NCBI GenBank assembly: GCA_023381515.1
Contig: JAMCQI010000035.1
Coordinates: 33,035 to 97,034, forward strand
DNA length: 64,000 nucleotides
From: Chloroflexota bacterium
GTDB lineage: Bacteria > Chloroflexota > Anaerolineae > UBA4142
Direction: 5' to 3'
Shown here: positions 7,074 to 15,994 of the stretch, one piece after another
Layout: each line of letters starts with the position of its first letter
How positions within the stretch are numbered: the first letter of the stretch is position 1
Position numbers and translations under genes: made by a program
Notes under the pieces: generated by a model
The model's input: the letters and a program-made list of their open reading frames with translations, nothing else
Databases searched by the model: none
Told to the model about the DNA's origin: nothing

Positions 7074-10000
7074 CTATTTTCTCAAGAAGGGCAGAAAGAT
7101 TCTGGGCTGGAAGTTCAGCGCTTCTTCGGTCACTTTGATCGTCAGCGGGGCTTGCGTTGTGCCCGGAGCGGAAATAGTGATCTGCCCGGTACGGTAGCGG
7201 CTGGTCCAAGGCCCATCCATTCGCACCGAAACCGTAAGGTTTGCCGGGGCAGTGCCTGAAGAGGCGCTCAGGGTGATCCAACCGGCGCTGGTGCTCGCCG
7301 TCCAGTTGATGGCGCCGCTGCCAGGATTACGGATGGCTAAGAGCTGAGCCGCCGGGCTCTGGCTTCCCAGAGTGCCTGAAAAGAACAGGTTGGATGGACT
7401 CACGTCGAGGGAGGGCGCAGGCGGCGTTGCAACGGCCCCGACCGTAATCGTGACCGTGGCGGACCCGGTTTGCCCGTTAGAATCGGTAGCGGTGAGGGTG
7501 ATATGGTGGACTCCTACCGACAGCAAAGCAGCGGTTACCAGGTGCCCTGTCCCCAGGTTTCCATCCCGGTCGGAAACCCAGGTTAAGTGACTCCCTGCCA
7601 GGGTGCCATCTTCGAAATCTTGCCCATAACCTTCCAGCGTAACGTTTTGACCATAGACATAGCTGCTGCCACCCGCCGGGTTGGAGAGCGTCGCAACGGG
7701 TGCTTTGCCAGCCACACTGAAGGCATCGCTGTCCGCAATCGCTGTGAGCACGCCATCATTGGCAATGACCCGCAAGGTTCCTGTGCTCACTCCAGCGGTC
7801 CCTTCCAGCTGGGATGAATCCAGGGTGATGCTACTGGCGGTTAAACCATCCAGCAAAGTGCGCCAGGATTTGCCGCCGTTAAAACTATATTGGACGGCGT
7901 AACTCAACGCATCGCCATCTGCGTCGGAGGCATTCCAGGCCAGGGTGACCGGGCCGCTGGACGGCAGACTCGCGCCGCCGCTGCGCGAGGAGATGCTCAC
8001 TACGGGCGGATGTGCGCTGACCGCGGCAGAGGCGATCTCGCGCTTGGCGCTGTCCGAATAGATGGCAATCCGCTGAGTGCCAGCCACGAAGTTGACTACC
8101 TGGTAGAAAGTGGCAGTTTGATCCTGGTCAGGATTGACCTGGGGGGTGAAGTCATAATCGGCCAATGTTTTGTTGGCGCCATCGAGCAAGCGGATGTGGT
8201 AACCGCCAGGTGTTATAGGGATATAACCAGAAGTTGCCTGCTTGGCCAGCTTGGTAAAGCCAGCTACCTGGTGCTGCAGGTCGAGAATGCCGGCAACGAT
8301 GAGAAAATTTCCCTGGGATGCTACGGTGCTTTCCCCCAAACCGGCTGGCGCCTTCACAGGCGCACCCGGCAGCCCGGTCTCAATAAAATGGCGTAAACCG
8401 TTATAGGTGATATCCGAAGTCCACTGGTTGCCGCAATAGCTCATGATATCATGCCAGGAAGAGCCCGGCATGACCCGCATGGGGACGTTCAAAGCGCTGT
8501 CGCCGGCATCAAACCCGGCGAACTGGGCGCCCAGGGTGGCATTTGGATAGGGGTAGTTTTGATAAGGGGCCGGCTCGTCAAAACAAAGAGTATGGTGCCG
8601 CCACAGGGTATGCGCAATTTCGTGAGCGCCGTACCAGTCGCCATAGGAGCCATCCGTGTCCCAACCCCAGGATGCCGGGCCGTTCGGCCCGACGGCAACT
8701 CCAAGGACAGGCAAGCCCATGCCCCGTATGAACCCGGTGCCGGGGTTATCTCCTTGATCTCCCCGGTCATACACCATGGCGTAATAGCTTGGATAAATCT
8801 CGGGAAATTTATCGTTTTCAAGCTCGGTGAAGACAGCCAGGGTGTTCGGCGTATCCAGCATGCAAATCCAGGGGAAGTGGGGACAGATACTGAGATACCT
8901 GCCATAGTGGGTATAGGTGCGCTCCCCATATTTTAACGTGTTGATCGGGTACATGCGCCGGATTTCCGATTTGAGCATATCCAGATCGCGCGCCGGATTG
9001 GTAACCCAATCGCCATTGCGGCGCTGGTATTGGTAATTTTCCAGGACCAGGTCGAGCTCAGTGGCGGTCTCAAAAATCAAGGGGCGATTGGCGCTGATTG
9101 CATTGTTTGTGTAATTGTATTCAGGGATGGCATGGGAGGGGTTGATGTCCGCGGTAAGATTCAAGCTGTCAGGGCTGTTGATAATCCAACTGGCAGGCAG
9201 TTCGAAGAGAAAACTGTCGTTGATCGAATCCCGGCTGGGTGTCGTGGTCACATTAATCACACCCCCCGGATTGATCGGTATGAGGGGACCTCCAAGGCTG
9301 ATTCCATTGCGGTACCCGTAAAGGCGGGCAGTCACACCGGTGGTATCGATCGTCGCGGCAACGTAAACGCGGACAAATGTGCGCTTGTCTTCAATCAGAA
9401 CGACGTCGTTATTGAGATCCTGGATCGATTGGGTCACTTCCATCCCGGTCGTATATATATCTGTCTTTGTCACCGCCGCTGCGGATGACAGATGTGCGAC
9501 GGCCCATGTATTGGGGAGGAGAGGACTATAAACCTGGGGCCAGCCCCGATCAACGCCTGGTCCGGTGATCGATTGGGAGGCAACGGCAATATTGATATTC
9601 CGGTTCCAGCCGCCGCCCAGGGTGGCGGCGCTGATTCGGAATTCCGCCGACCACTGGAGAAGCTCACCGCCAACATACTGCCGGGCGACAGTATATCCCC
9701 CCGGGTCGGGGCCATCAAAGCCAAAGGCGCCGCCCCGGTGAGCGCTTACCGCTCCACCGACGGTAATATTGAACTCGATATCACCCGAGCCGGGGGAATC
9801 TCCGCCGGTACCCAGCTGGTTGATAAACACCGCGGCATTGGTCGGATCCCCCCAAAAAGCGTAGTACAGGTTATCTAAACAGACATACAGGTCGGTGGCA
9901 GTGTGTTTCAGGTAGGCCTTGACTGGATTACCGAATGCACCCATCGGATAATTAACCACGACGGCGTCCGCGTATTCCGAATTAGGCCCAGTTCCACATA

Positions 10001-10724
10001 AACCATCGACTGTCGGAGTCACGCTGCTCTGGTCGATCTGGATATTGCCGGTGTACAACGCCGCATTCCCATAAAGGTCAGGGTTTGCCCAGATGTATCT
10101 GGCGGGCCAGGAGTAATCGTCGCCGACGAAACGGTACCAATGGTAAAAGAGCGCCATTCCGACCGTGTGCTGCCACCCGCCAAGCAACTTGCGGGAGATG
10201 CGGAAGTAGGCGGAGGCCCATTCGCAGCCTGACAGGCACTTCTCGCTGCTGGCCGACCAATCGCCGGAGATCGCAGCGTCAAACGTCCCGGAGGAAGGGT
10301 TCCAGTATCCGCTGACGGGAGTGCCATCGGGATGGATGCCCACAAAATAGTCATCCGGGTCGTTTGCGCCCCCATCGTTATCCCGGTCTATGTAGATGCC
10401 TACGAAACCGCTATTCCCGGTCTTGGGCAGCGGCATCAAGCTGAAACAGACATACAGGTAGCTGGAATCAAACACCAGGTACACTTTAAAGTTTGGGTAG
10501 TTTGGATCGGGGATGGCAATTTGAACGTTGGTCGCATCCGCCCAACTGGCAGTAGTGCAGGGTCCCCCAACAGGCGCAAGGGTGGTCGTGGGAACCGTGA
10601 TCGTGGCTCCAGTTCCAGCCTGGACAGGCTGTGGGCGTGCGGCGGGGCTGCCGGGCCCGATTTCCAAAAAGACGAGGGCGACCAACAGGGTCACGAAGAA
10701 AATACGCTTGAGTACTTGGTTCAC
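7074..10724 (-). CDS. Secreted metzincin-like metalloprotease, multidomain, 1216 aa
   Basis: The start is GTG 10724, because AAAGGAGG lies six bases upstream; an ATG at 10778 has no such site. A signal peptide (about residues 1-35) is followed by two similar beta-sandwich domains (about 40-210 and 230-410) of the DOMON/CBM9-like type (LYVCFSLMPL and LYVCLDNLYY). A CARDB-like domain follows (about 430-550). The protease core has HEIAHTLWRHH: H701, E702, H705 and H711 form a metzincin zinc site, with the Met-turn DIMSYC near residue 761. After it come an Ig/PKD-like stretch, a BACON-like domain (SAGWITLSASSG) and the tail FQPRIFLPFLRK. The catalytic set is complete, so activity is plausible. 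The codon usage looks more AT-rich than the flanking core genes, fitting an accessory origin. Confidence 0.85.
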   Translation of the reverse strand: MNQVLKRIFFVTLLVALVFLEIGPGSPAARPQPVQAGTGATITVPTTTLAPVGGPCTTASWADATNVQIAIPDPNYPNFKVYLVFDSSYLYVCFSLMPLPKTGNSGFVGIYIDRDNDGGANDPDDYFVGIHPDGTPVSGYWNPSSGTFDAAISGDWSASSEKCLSGCEWASAYFRISRKLLGGWQHTVGMALFYHWYRFVGDDYSWPARYIWANPDLYGNAALYTGNIQIDQSSVTPTVDGLCGTGPNSEYADAVVVNYPMGAFGNPVKAYLKHTATDLYVCLDNLYYAFWGDPTNAAVFINQLGTGGDSPGSGDIEFNITVGGAVSAHRGGAFGFDGPDPGGYTVARQYVGGELLQWSAEFRISAATLGGGWNRNINIAVASQSITGPGVDRGWPQVYSPLLPNTWAVAHLSSAAAVTKTDIYTTGMEVTQSIQDLNNDVVLIEDKRTFVRVYVAATIDTTGVTARLYGYRNGISLGGPLIPINPGGVINVTTTPSRDSINDSFLFELPASWIINSPDSLNLTADINPSHAIPEYNYTNNAISANRPLIFETATELDLVLENYQYQRRNGDWVTNPARDLDMLKSEIRRMYPINTLKYGERTYTHYGRYLSICPHFPWICMLDTPNTLAVFTELENDKFPEIYPSYYAMVYDRGDQGDNPGTGFIRGMGLPVLGVAVGPNGPASWGWDTDGSYGDWYGAHEIAHTLWRHHTLCFDEPAPYQNYPYPNATLGAQFAGFDAGDSALNVPMRVMPGSSWHDIMSYCGNQWTSDITYNGLRHFIETGLPGAPVKAPAGLGESTVASQGNFLIVAGILDLQHQVAGFTKLAKQATSGYIPITPGGYHIRLLDGANKTLADYDFTPQVNPDQDQTATFYQVVNFVAGTQRIAIYSDSAKREIASAAVSAHPPVVSISSRSGGASLPSSGPVTLAWNASDADGDALSYAVQYSFNGGKSWRTLLDGLTASSITLDSSQLEGTAGVSTGTLRVIANDGVLTAIADSDAFSVAGKAPVATLSNPAGGSSYVYGQNVTLEGYGQDFEDGTLAGSHLTWVSDRDGNLGTGHLVTAALLSVGVHHITLTATDSNGQTGSATVTITVGAVATPPAPSLDVSPSNLFFSGTLGSQSPAAQLLAIRNPGSGAINWTASTSAGWITLSASSGTAPANLTVSVRMDGPWTSRYRTGQITISAPGTTQAPLTIKVTEEALNFQPRIFLPFLRK

Positions 10725-10813
10725 TTTGACCTCCTTTGGGTGAGAAACGCGTTCTCGATCATGCTGAGGGTAATCCATCGTGTCAGGCCATTGGCGATTT
10801 CTGGTTGCATTTT

Positions 10814-11015
10814 TCAGGAAGCCTTTTTTGGATCGGTTGGGTTGGCAGGACTTGTCATCTGATGTAAAAAGTTGAACAGCTCTTCAAGCTCAGAGAATCC
10901 CTTTTGTTCGCCGGTATGGGGATCTTCGAGCGTAACGCGCCAGGCATCTTTGCCCTCTTTTTTCTCTTTTCCAGAGGCGCAATAAGAACGCGTAGTAAGC
11001 AGTATCATTGACCAT
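10814..11015 (-). pseudogene. Frameshifted LRLW/LED/GF small protein
   Basis: ATG 11015 overlaps the end of the upstream protease gene by 11 bases and reads MVNDTAYYAFLLRLWKREK. The continuation that matches the relative at 5808-6074 (KEGKDAWRVTLEDPHTGEQ, LEELFNFLHQM) is in the +1 frame. The switch point lies in a run of six A residues (about 10963-10970). Removing one A restores a single 66-aa frame. This may be a real lesion, polymerase slippage, or a base-calling error. The downstream gene (10724) follows after about 90 bases. Confidence 0.6.
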
Positions 11016-13377
11016 TGGCACTCGCTGGTATCGGGGCGCTGAAACTCCAGCTGACGCTGGCGCTGCCGGCGCTGCCATCCGTCATGATGCCGGAAACGAA
11101 ATAATTATCCACACCCGAGCCCGGGAAGTATGCATTCCCCGGGTTCAAATAGCCCCAACTGAGCGAGTGGGCGGGAAAATTCCCGCTGCCGCTCAACGTC
11201 GTGGCTGGCGTAGTGACGACCAGTGGGTAGTCGTCACGGAAAACTGTGCCAACACGCTCCTGAACCGCCGTAGTCACACCATTGGAGTCCGTCTCAGTCA
11301 TGTCCAGGTAGATGGTCGCGTCAAAGTTAAACGTGCATTTGTCCAAATTGACGTTCAGGTTCGCCATGGGTGAGTCGAGGTAGGCAGGCTTGATCGCCGG
11401 CCCGTCCCCATCCACTTTGGTGACACTTGGCGGGCCATAGCTATTATAAATGGTGTCCACATCGTGGATGCTACCTGTGCCGCTCGTGGCGTCGCCCCAA
11501 AAATCAACGCCGCCCGGCCCGCTGGACCCTTGCGGCATGGTGAACTGGGCAGAGCCCTTCTGATCCAGTTGGTAACTGTGCGTCGAGCTGCTGCCCGAGT
11601 GCTGGTAGCTAAAAGTGACCGTCCCGCTGACCGACGGCACGTTAAGGAGCTCGGAGCAGTCGCAGGGTGTATCCGACGCGTGGATGTTGAAAGCAAACTG
11701 CCGAGGATTGCCTCCCGCCGGCTCGCTGAGTTCGCTGTTGGAGGCCACCACGTACAGCTCTGCCACGTTGCACAGCTTCACTGAGGTTACGCCTGCCAAG
11801 TCCCGCAGGGACCACGACCCGCCGCGGGCTTTAAGCAGCACCTCCAGCCGGTTCGGGCTGCTCACATTGGTCGGGTAGATTTTCACCTGCTTTACATCGG
11901 GCGGTACAACAAACCAATAGTACACCGCCATAAGCGCCGGCAGGTTGTAGCTGAACGTCTCGCCCGGGTCCGTCGATGACGTCGCCGGTAGGTTTTCGTT
12001 GTCCATGTTCAGGTTTGGTGGCTGGACGTCGTCGGGGAATTTCGGGTCCTGGGCGACGAAGCGCGGGTTGATCGGGTTGCCCGGCTCCAGGTCAAGATTC
12101 AGGTTACGGAGGGCAAACCGGTGAAAATTATCCTTCAACGGCAGGGCGTTGTCGACCAGCTTATCCGCGTCGGACCAAAAGGTCGGATGGGTGTCCAAGG
12201 CCTTCCAGATATTCGCGACCGCGTTTGCGCCCCGCTCCTGCGCGATGAAATACGGCCAGATAAACGCCATATACGTGTGCGCCCACGCGTCCGTGCCGGC
12301 ACGGCCCGTCGCGTTCATCGAAAGCGTCGAGTGCTGGTAATCGTAGTTTTCCGGAGCGCCGCTGTAAAACGGATAGTCGGTGTCTGAGGTTGCCGGGACA
12401 AAGTACGCCCCGGCCCACTTCGCTGACGCCTCGACGAACCACCACTCCTCGCCATTCATAACTAAAATCTGCTGGTCATGCGCCATCTGCAGCACGTGGA
12501 AAAACTCGTGCGCGATTATATCCTTGGTATCTTTACTGTAGACCAGGTCCCTAGGCACGAGGATATACGCACTGGACGTGGCGTTGACGTAAGGGGGCGC
12601 ATCAATGGTGACCCCTAAAAGGCCGCCAGGGATAAAAGCCTGGCGCCCCCCCGGCGTCGTGTCGAGCGGGTTGAGCAGGTAAATGTCGATCTCAGGCCCG
12701 CCCCCGCCCGCCGCACCACCCTCATCCGGAATCGGTTGGCCCATCAACGCAGTTTCCGGCCCCCACAGGTCATTGATATATCCAAGAATGGTCCCTATAT
12801 CGGCTGCGTACGTACCGGTGCAGGTGGCCCACACCTTTGCCTTCACCCCAGGCGCCGTGCTTACCTCTGCCGCCCAGTTACTATTCGGGATGCAGCTGAC
12901 CGTCTGCGGGCTGGCGTTCGCCCCCCGTGTGCTGGCTGCGTTCGCCGCCGCAAACACACTCCAGGCACTACTTGGGCTGTCCGGGCGGACCATGAAGGGA
13001 GCCAGCAGTGTCTTTATATTCGCCGGGAGAGTGGGGGAGGCCACTGTATATTCCCGGAACAGGCTGCTGTCCTCCTGCACCATGTTGCCGCGGTAAGCCG
13101 AAGGGAGCCGCGCGTCATCGAACTGCGTGTACGCCCGGTACAGCAGCGATGTCGGGTAATCGATTTGCCCGGCCTCGAGCGCCTTCTCGATCAGAGCCAA
13201 GCCAGACACAGGGGGGACCGAATTGGAGACGAATGGAAGATAAAGATGTCGCGTGCTAACCTGACCGGACGCCGGAACGGCGCCTTTTACCCATCCGCCA
13301 CCCAAAAAGACCGCCACGGCAATCAGCACCCCCGCACGCAGCCCTGCCGGTAACAAGGCGTGTAGAGCTTTCTTCAT
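11005..13377 (-). CDS. Secreted gluzincin-like metalloprotease, 790 aa
   Basis: The start is ATG 13377, with GAGGAGG seven bases upstream. A signal peptide (residues 1-37, hydrophobic core GVLIAVAVFLGGG) is followed directly by the motif RHLYLPFVSN (44-53). In the other secreted proteins here this motif is C-terminal. The zinc site is HEFFH (H290, E291, H294), with a likely third ligand E316 in WWFVEASAKW, the gluzincin arrangement. Upstream ILVPRDLVYSKDTKD is a typical lead-in. The C-terminal half has a jelly-roll-like segment with paired cysteines (CDCSE). An extracellular protease is the likely role. It is the first gene of a minus-strand group with the frameshifted small ORF and the 1216-aa protease. 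Confidence 0.8.
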   Translation of the reverse strand: MKKALHALLPAGLRAGVLIAVAVFLGGGWVKGAVPASGQVSTRHLYLPFVSNSVPPVSGLALIEKALEAGQIDYPTSLLYRAYTQFDDARLPSAYRGNMVQEDSSLFREYTVASPTLPANIKTLLAPFMVRPDSPSSAWSVFAAANAASTRGANASPQTVSCIPNSNWAAEVSTAPGVKAKVWATCTGTYAADIGTILGYINDLWGPETALMGQPIPDEGGAAGGGGPEIDIYLLNPLDTTPGGRQAFIPGGLLGVTIDAPPYVNATSSAYILVPRDLVYSKDTKDIIAHEFFHVLQMAHDQQILVMNGEEWWFVEASAKWAGAYFVPATSDTDYPFYSGAPENYDYQHSTLSMNATGRAGTDAWAHTYMAFIWPYFIAQERGANAVANIWKALDTHPTFWSDADKLVDNALPLKDNFHRFALRNLNLDLEPGNPINPRFVAQDPKFPDDVQPPNLNMDNENLPATSSTDPGETFSYNLPALMAVYYWFVVPPDVKQVKIYPTNVSSPNRLEVLLKARGGSWSLRDLAGVTSVKLCNVAELYVVASNSELSEPAGGNPRQFAFNIHASDTPCDCSELLNVPSVSGTVTFSYQHSGSSSTHSYQLDQKGSAQFTMPQGSSGPGGVDFWGDATSGTGSIHDVDTIYNSYGPPSVTKVDGDGPAIKPAYLDSPMANLNVNLDKCTFNFDATIYLDMTETDSNGVTTAVQERVGTVFRDDYPLVVTTPATTLSGSGNFPAHSLSWGYLNPGNAYFPGSGVDNYFVSGIMTDGSAGSASVSWSFSAPIPASANGQ

Positions 13378-13711
13378 GGTTTTGCCTCCTCGTCTTCTGG
13401 TCGGATTGCGCACCGACCGATTTGGTCCCAAAACATCGTCTGATCACCTGATCCACGGGATGCCTTGCGCCTCGGCGTCTTTGGCCTTTGCCCGGTCAAG
13501 CGATATCTGCAAGTCCCGTAAGGCTATGACCGCCTGTGGTCGACCGGCTGGCAGGCACACCCGCTGTACAGGTGCAACAGAATACCAAGTTCTTGATCCC
13601 AGTGTACCAGAGCATCGCAAGGAAATCGCAAGCTGGGCAAAATGGGTGTATAATTGGACTGGAATAAGGTGCACGATGAGGAGCCCTTTCATCTTTCGGG
13701 GCTGACCAAGG
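13378..13711. other. Intergenic spacer between protease and SARP fragment
   Basis: 334 bases without a supported gene. It contains a TATAAT (13649-13654) ahead of the plus-strand SARP fragment, with a poor -35. No terminator or repeat is evident. Confidence 0.4.
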
Positions 13712-14134
13712 ATGACTAAACTGTCTCTTACCGTCTTGGGCGCTCTGACCGTGACCCTCGACGGCGCACCGGTGACCACCGACTTTGAATCCAGCAAAGC
13801 CCGGGCTCTCCTCGTCTATCTAGCCGTGGAAGCCCGTTCTGGCCACAGTCGAAATTCGCTCGCGGGCCTGCTCTGGCCCGACGTCCCGTACGAAGCCGCA
13901 CGGAACAACCTTCGCCAAACTCTCGCCAGCCTGCGCCAGACCCTGCGCGACCGCCAGGCCCCGAACCAACCCCTTCTCCACATCACGCGCGACACGATCC
14001 AACTCAACCCGGCCGCAGATTGCTGGATAGATATTGCCCAATTCCGCGTCCACCTTGCCCGTTGCTCTGCGCACGCCCATCGCTCCCCAGGCAGGACGAA
14101 AGAGATGCGCAGGCGATGCGGGCGACTGGCATAG
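13712..14134 (+). pseudogene. SARP-type (BTAD) regulator, N-terminal fragment
   Basis: The first 110 residues carry the winged-helix domain of a large SARP/BTAD regulator: LSLTVLGALTVTLDGAPVT, then ESSKARALLVYLAVEA, then LAGLLWPDVPYEAARNNLRQ and TLASLRQTLRD, followed by DTIQLNPAADCWIDIAQF. Intact proteins of this type continue with a bacterial-transcriptional-activator helical domain and often an NTPase of 600-1000 aa. Here the frame decays to HRSPGRTKEMRRRCGRLA and stops. It is a truncated remnant at the far edge of the accessory block. Confidence 0.75.
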
Positions 14135-14256
14135 GACTCCGATCTCGACCACAAGCAGGGATGCATGGTTTGTATCATTACCACATGAGGCCTATGAAAC
14201 CGGGGGGGGTTACGGCTCGCGTCTTGCGGGAGGGTAAGTCGTCTCATGTGGGTTGG

Positions 14257-14273
14257 AGTCCTCTCGGGGGCAC
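14257..14273 (+). repeat. 17-bp copy of tRNA-Leu 3' end (possible att site)
   Basis: AGTCCTCTCGGGGGCAC is identical to 3139-3155, the T-arm/acceptor end of tRNA-Leu(GAG) plus one base. The four bases GGTT two positions upstream also match. The rest of the tRNA is not recognisable. A terminator follows directly, as at a real tRNA gene. It is either the far attachment site of an island or a tRNA relic. Confidence 0.6.
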
Positions 14274-14287
14274 TAAAGATGAGCTAG

Positions 14288-14326
14288 CGCGCTAGTCTTG
14301 AAAGAGCGAGACTAGCGCGTTCTGTT
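14288..14326 (+). terminator. Intrinsic terminator after the tRNA-like end
   Basis: An 11-bp stem CGCGCTAGTCT (14288-14298) / AGACTAGCGCG (14309-14319) with a 10-base loop and the tail TTCTGTT. It is placed after the tRNA 3'-end copy as the terminator at 3164-3191 is placed after the intact tRNA. Confidence 0.75.
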
Positions 14327-14390
14327 AAGTCAGCCCCTGACGAAACTTGCCGCATAAACACGTGCCGTTCCTCACCGGGGCGTACCGCGA

Positions 14391-14663
14391 TCAACTGCTC
14401 AGTCTGGGGAAGGAGTAGATTCGCGGCGCGTTGGTGGGGGTTGCCTCCTGCGGCGGCGCGACAGTTGCCATGACGGATGGAGAAAGCCGCGGGCTCGCCG
14501 GAGCGTTCGTGGGTTCAGCGGCGGTTGGCACCATCGTGGCCACCAGGCTTGTCGATGTCACGCCGTCGTTCGGCACAGGAGTTGCCACCGGAGCGGGCTG
14601 GTTCACTACCGTACACGCGACGATCATCCAGAAGAGCTGGAAGCTCAACACCAGTGTCCTCAT
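14391..14663 (-). CDS. Small Thr/Pro-rich putative lipoprotein, 90 aa
   Basis: ATG 14663 follows GGGGAGG. A short signal sequence (MRTLVLSFQLFWMIVAC) ends in a lipobox-like IVAC. The remainder is low-complexity (Pro, Thr, Ala, Val) with no folded domain, like the linker region that follows the lipid anchor in other lipoproteins of this window. It may be a truncated lipoprotein that has lost its C-terminal domain, or a small anchored peptide. Confidence 0.5.
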   Translation of the reverse strand: MRTLVLSFQLFWMIVACTVVNQPAPVATPVPNDGVTSTSLVATMVPTAAEPTNAPASPRLSPSVMATVAPPQEATPTNAPRIYSFPRLSS

Positions 14664-14863
14664 GGTACCTCCCCGCGCATGATATGGCATAACACGGCGG
14701 GCGGGTCAACTTGCCTACAAGCTGTTGAACGCAGGCCTACAGCGCGGAAAGCGGGATCGCATTGGCGACAGGTATGGGAATGGTGTTGGACGGCGAGAGG
14801 CGTGTCGGCGTTCGCGCGGGCGAACGCCGATGACCTAAGGGTAATACAGGGCGTCCGGCGGGA

Positions 14864-15943
14864 CTAGGGCAAGCTGTTGCCCTTGCCTCGCCAAATCGGG
14901 TCACGGAGGATGAGCAGAACGACGATAGCCAGCGTTACAATCCCGTAGATGCCGATGCCGAAGGAGAAGGCGCTGTCGAACGGCTTGTAGCCCAGCGCCG
15001 CGATCAAGTTGACGACTTCATTATTAATCCCGTGCAGGTAGGCGGCCAGCAGGACGCTTCCCGATTTTAGCACGGCGTATGCCAGGACGAATGCATTCCC
15101 GGTCGTGTAGAGCGTCATCAACAACACACCCAGCAACGGGTGGCCCGGATAATTATAGCCCATGAGGATGAGCGGCCAGTGCCAGGCCGCCCAGATCACA
15201 CCCAACAGCAGGACGCCGGGTACCCGGCCCATTTTGAATAGCTCGGTTTGTAGATATCCCCGCCAACCGTACTCCTCGCCGAAGATGATCACGATACCGA
15301 GGATTGGTACGAGCAGCACCGACTGCACCGCCGCGAGGATGACAAAGGTGTCGAGACTCAAGCCCGGGGGGATTACATTCGGCGCCAGGCTGGCCCCGCC
15401 CAGGCGAAAATAGGCGTTGAGCGCCGCCTGCACCACGTAATAGGCAATCACTGCCAGACCAAAGACCAGCCAGTAACGCAAGTGGCCCCAGGCCAGCCAG
15501 ACCCGAGCCATGGCTTCGCGGCCTGCGGCAACCCGCAGCACGACGAGCACGAGTACACCTAGGAAGCCCAGAAGCAGGGGGATGACCGTCGCCAACTGCT
15601 CGATGCTCCCCGGCGCAGGAGCCAGCCACACGGCCAGAGCGCCGAGGGCATAGATCACCGTGAGAAATAGAAAGTAGTAGTAGAACCAACGCCCCCGCCC
15701 GGCGGGACGGCTGTGGTGGATGGGGCTCTCACGAAAGAAGAGCAGGCCCAGCAGGATGGCGCTGAACGCGGGCAACAGCCCCTGCGGCTGCAGGACGCTG
15801 AGCATCCCCGGGGCGTGGAGGCCGCCGCGCAGGTAGACAGCCAGATCGAGCAGCCACGTCAGACCGAAGGTGAGCCCCAGGAAAGCACCCACGTGGCGCC
15901 AGTTGGGCGTGAGATTGGTATCCGTACCGGTATCAGTTTTCAT
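14864..15943 (-). CDS. CPBP family intramembrane metalloprotease
   Basis: 359 aa with about eight to ten membrane helices. The CPBP (Abi/CAAX-like) motifs are all present: EEYGWRGYL (EExxxR), WAAWHWPLILMG carrying the second-motif His, and LHGINNEVVN (HxxxN). It is therefore likely an active membrane glutamic/metallo-type protease; substrate unknown. The start is ATG 15943 with no strong ribosome binding site. It stands alone on the minus strand. Confidence 0.9.
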   Translation of the reverse strand: MKTDTGTDTNLTPNWRHVGAFLGLTFGLTWLLDLAVYLRGGLHAPGMLSVLQPQGLLPAFSAILLGLLFFRESPIHHSRPAGRGRWFYYYFLFLTVIYALGALAVWLAPAPGSIEQLATVIPLLLGFLGVLVLVVLRVAAGREAMARVWLAWGHLRYWLVFGLAVIAYYVVQAALNAYFRLGGASLAPNVIPPGLSLDTFVILAAVQSVLLVPILGIVIIFGEEYGWRGYLQTELFKMGRVPGVLLLGVIWAAWHWPLILMGYNYPGHPLLGVLLMTLYTTGNAFVLAYAVLKSGSVLLAAYLHGINNEVVNLIAALGYKPFDSAFSFGIGIYGIVTLAIVVLLILRDPIWRGKGNSLP

Positions 15944-15994
15944 ACTTTAAGATCCAAGCAAAAGCCAATTCAGCCACCTACGGCCCATCGTAAC

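Noticed and set aside
13444..13797. Minus-strand frame of 117 aa opposite the SARP fragment
   Set aside because: It overlaps the SARP domain on the other strand, which has clear homology, and has no recognisable domain of its own.
14190..14272. A functional second tRNA-Leu
   Set aside because: Only the last 17 bases match; the acceptor 5' arm, D arm and anticodon arm do not form.
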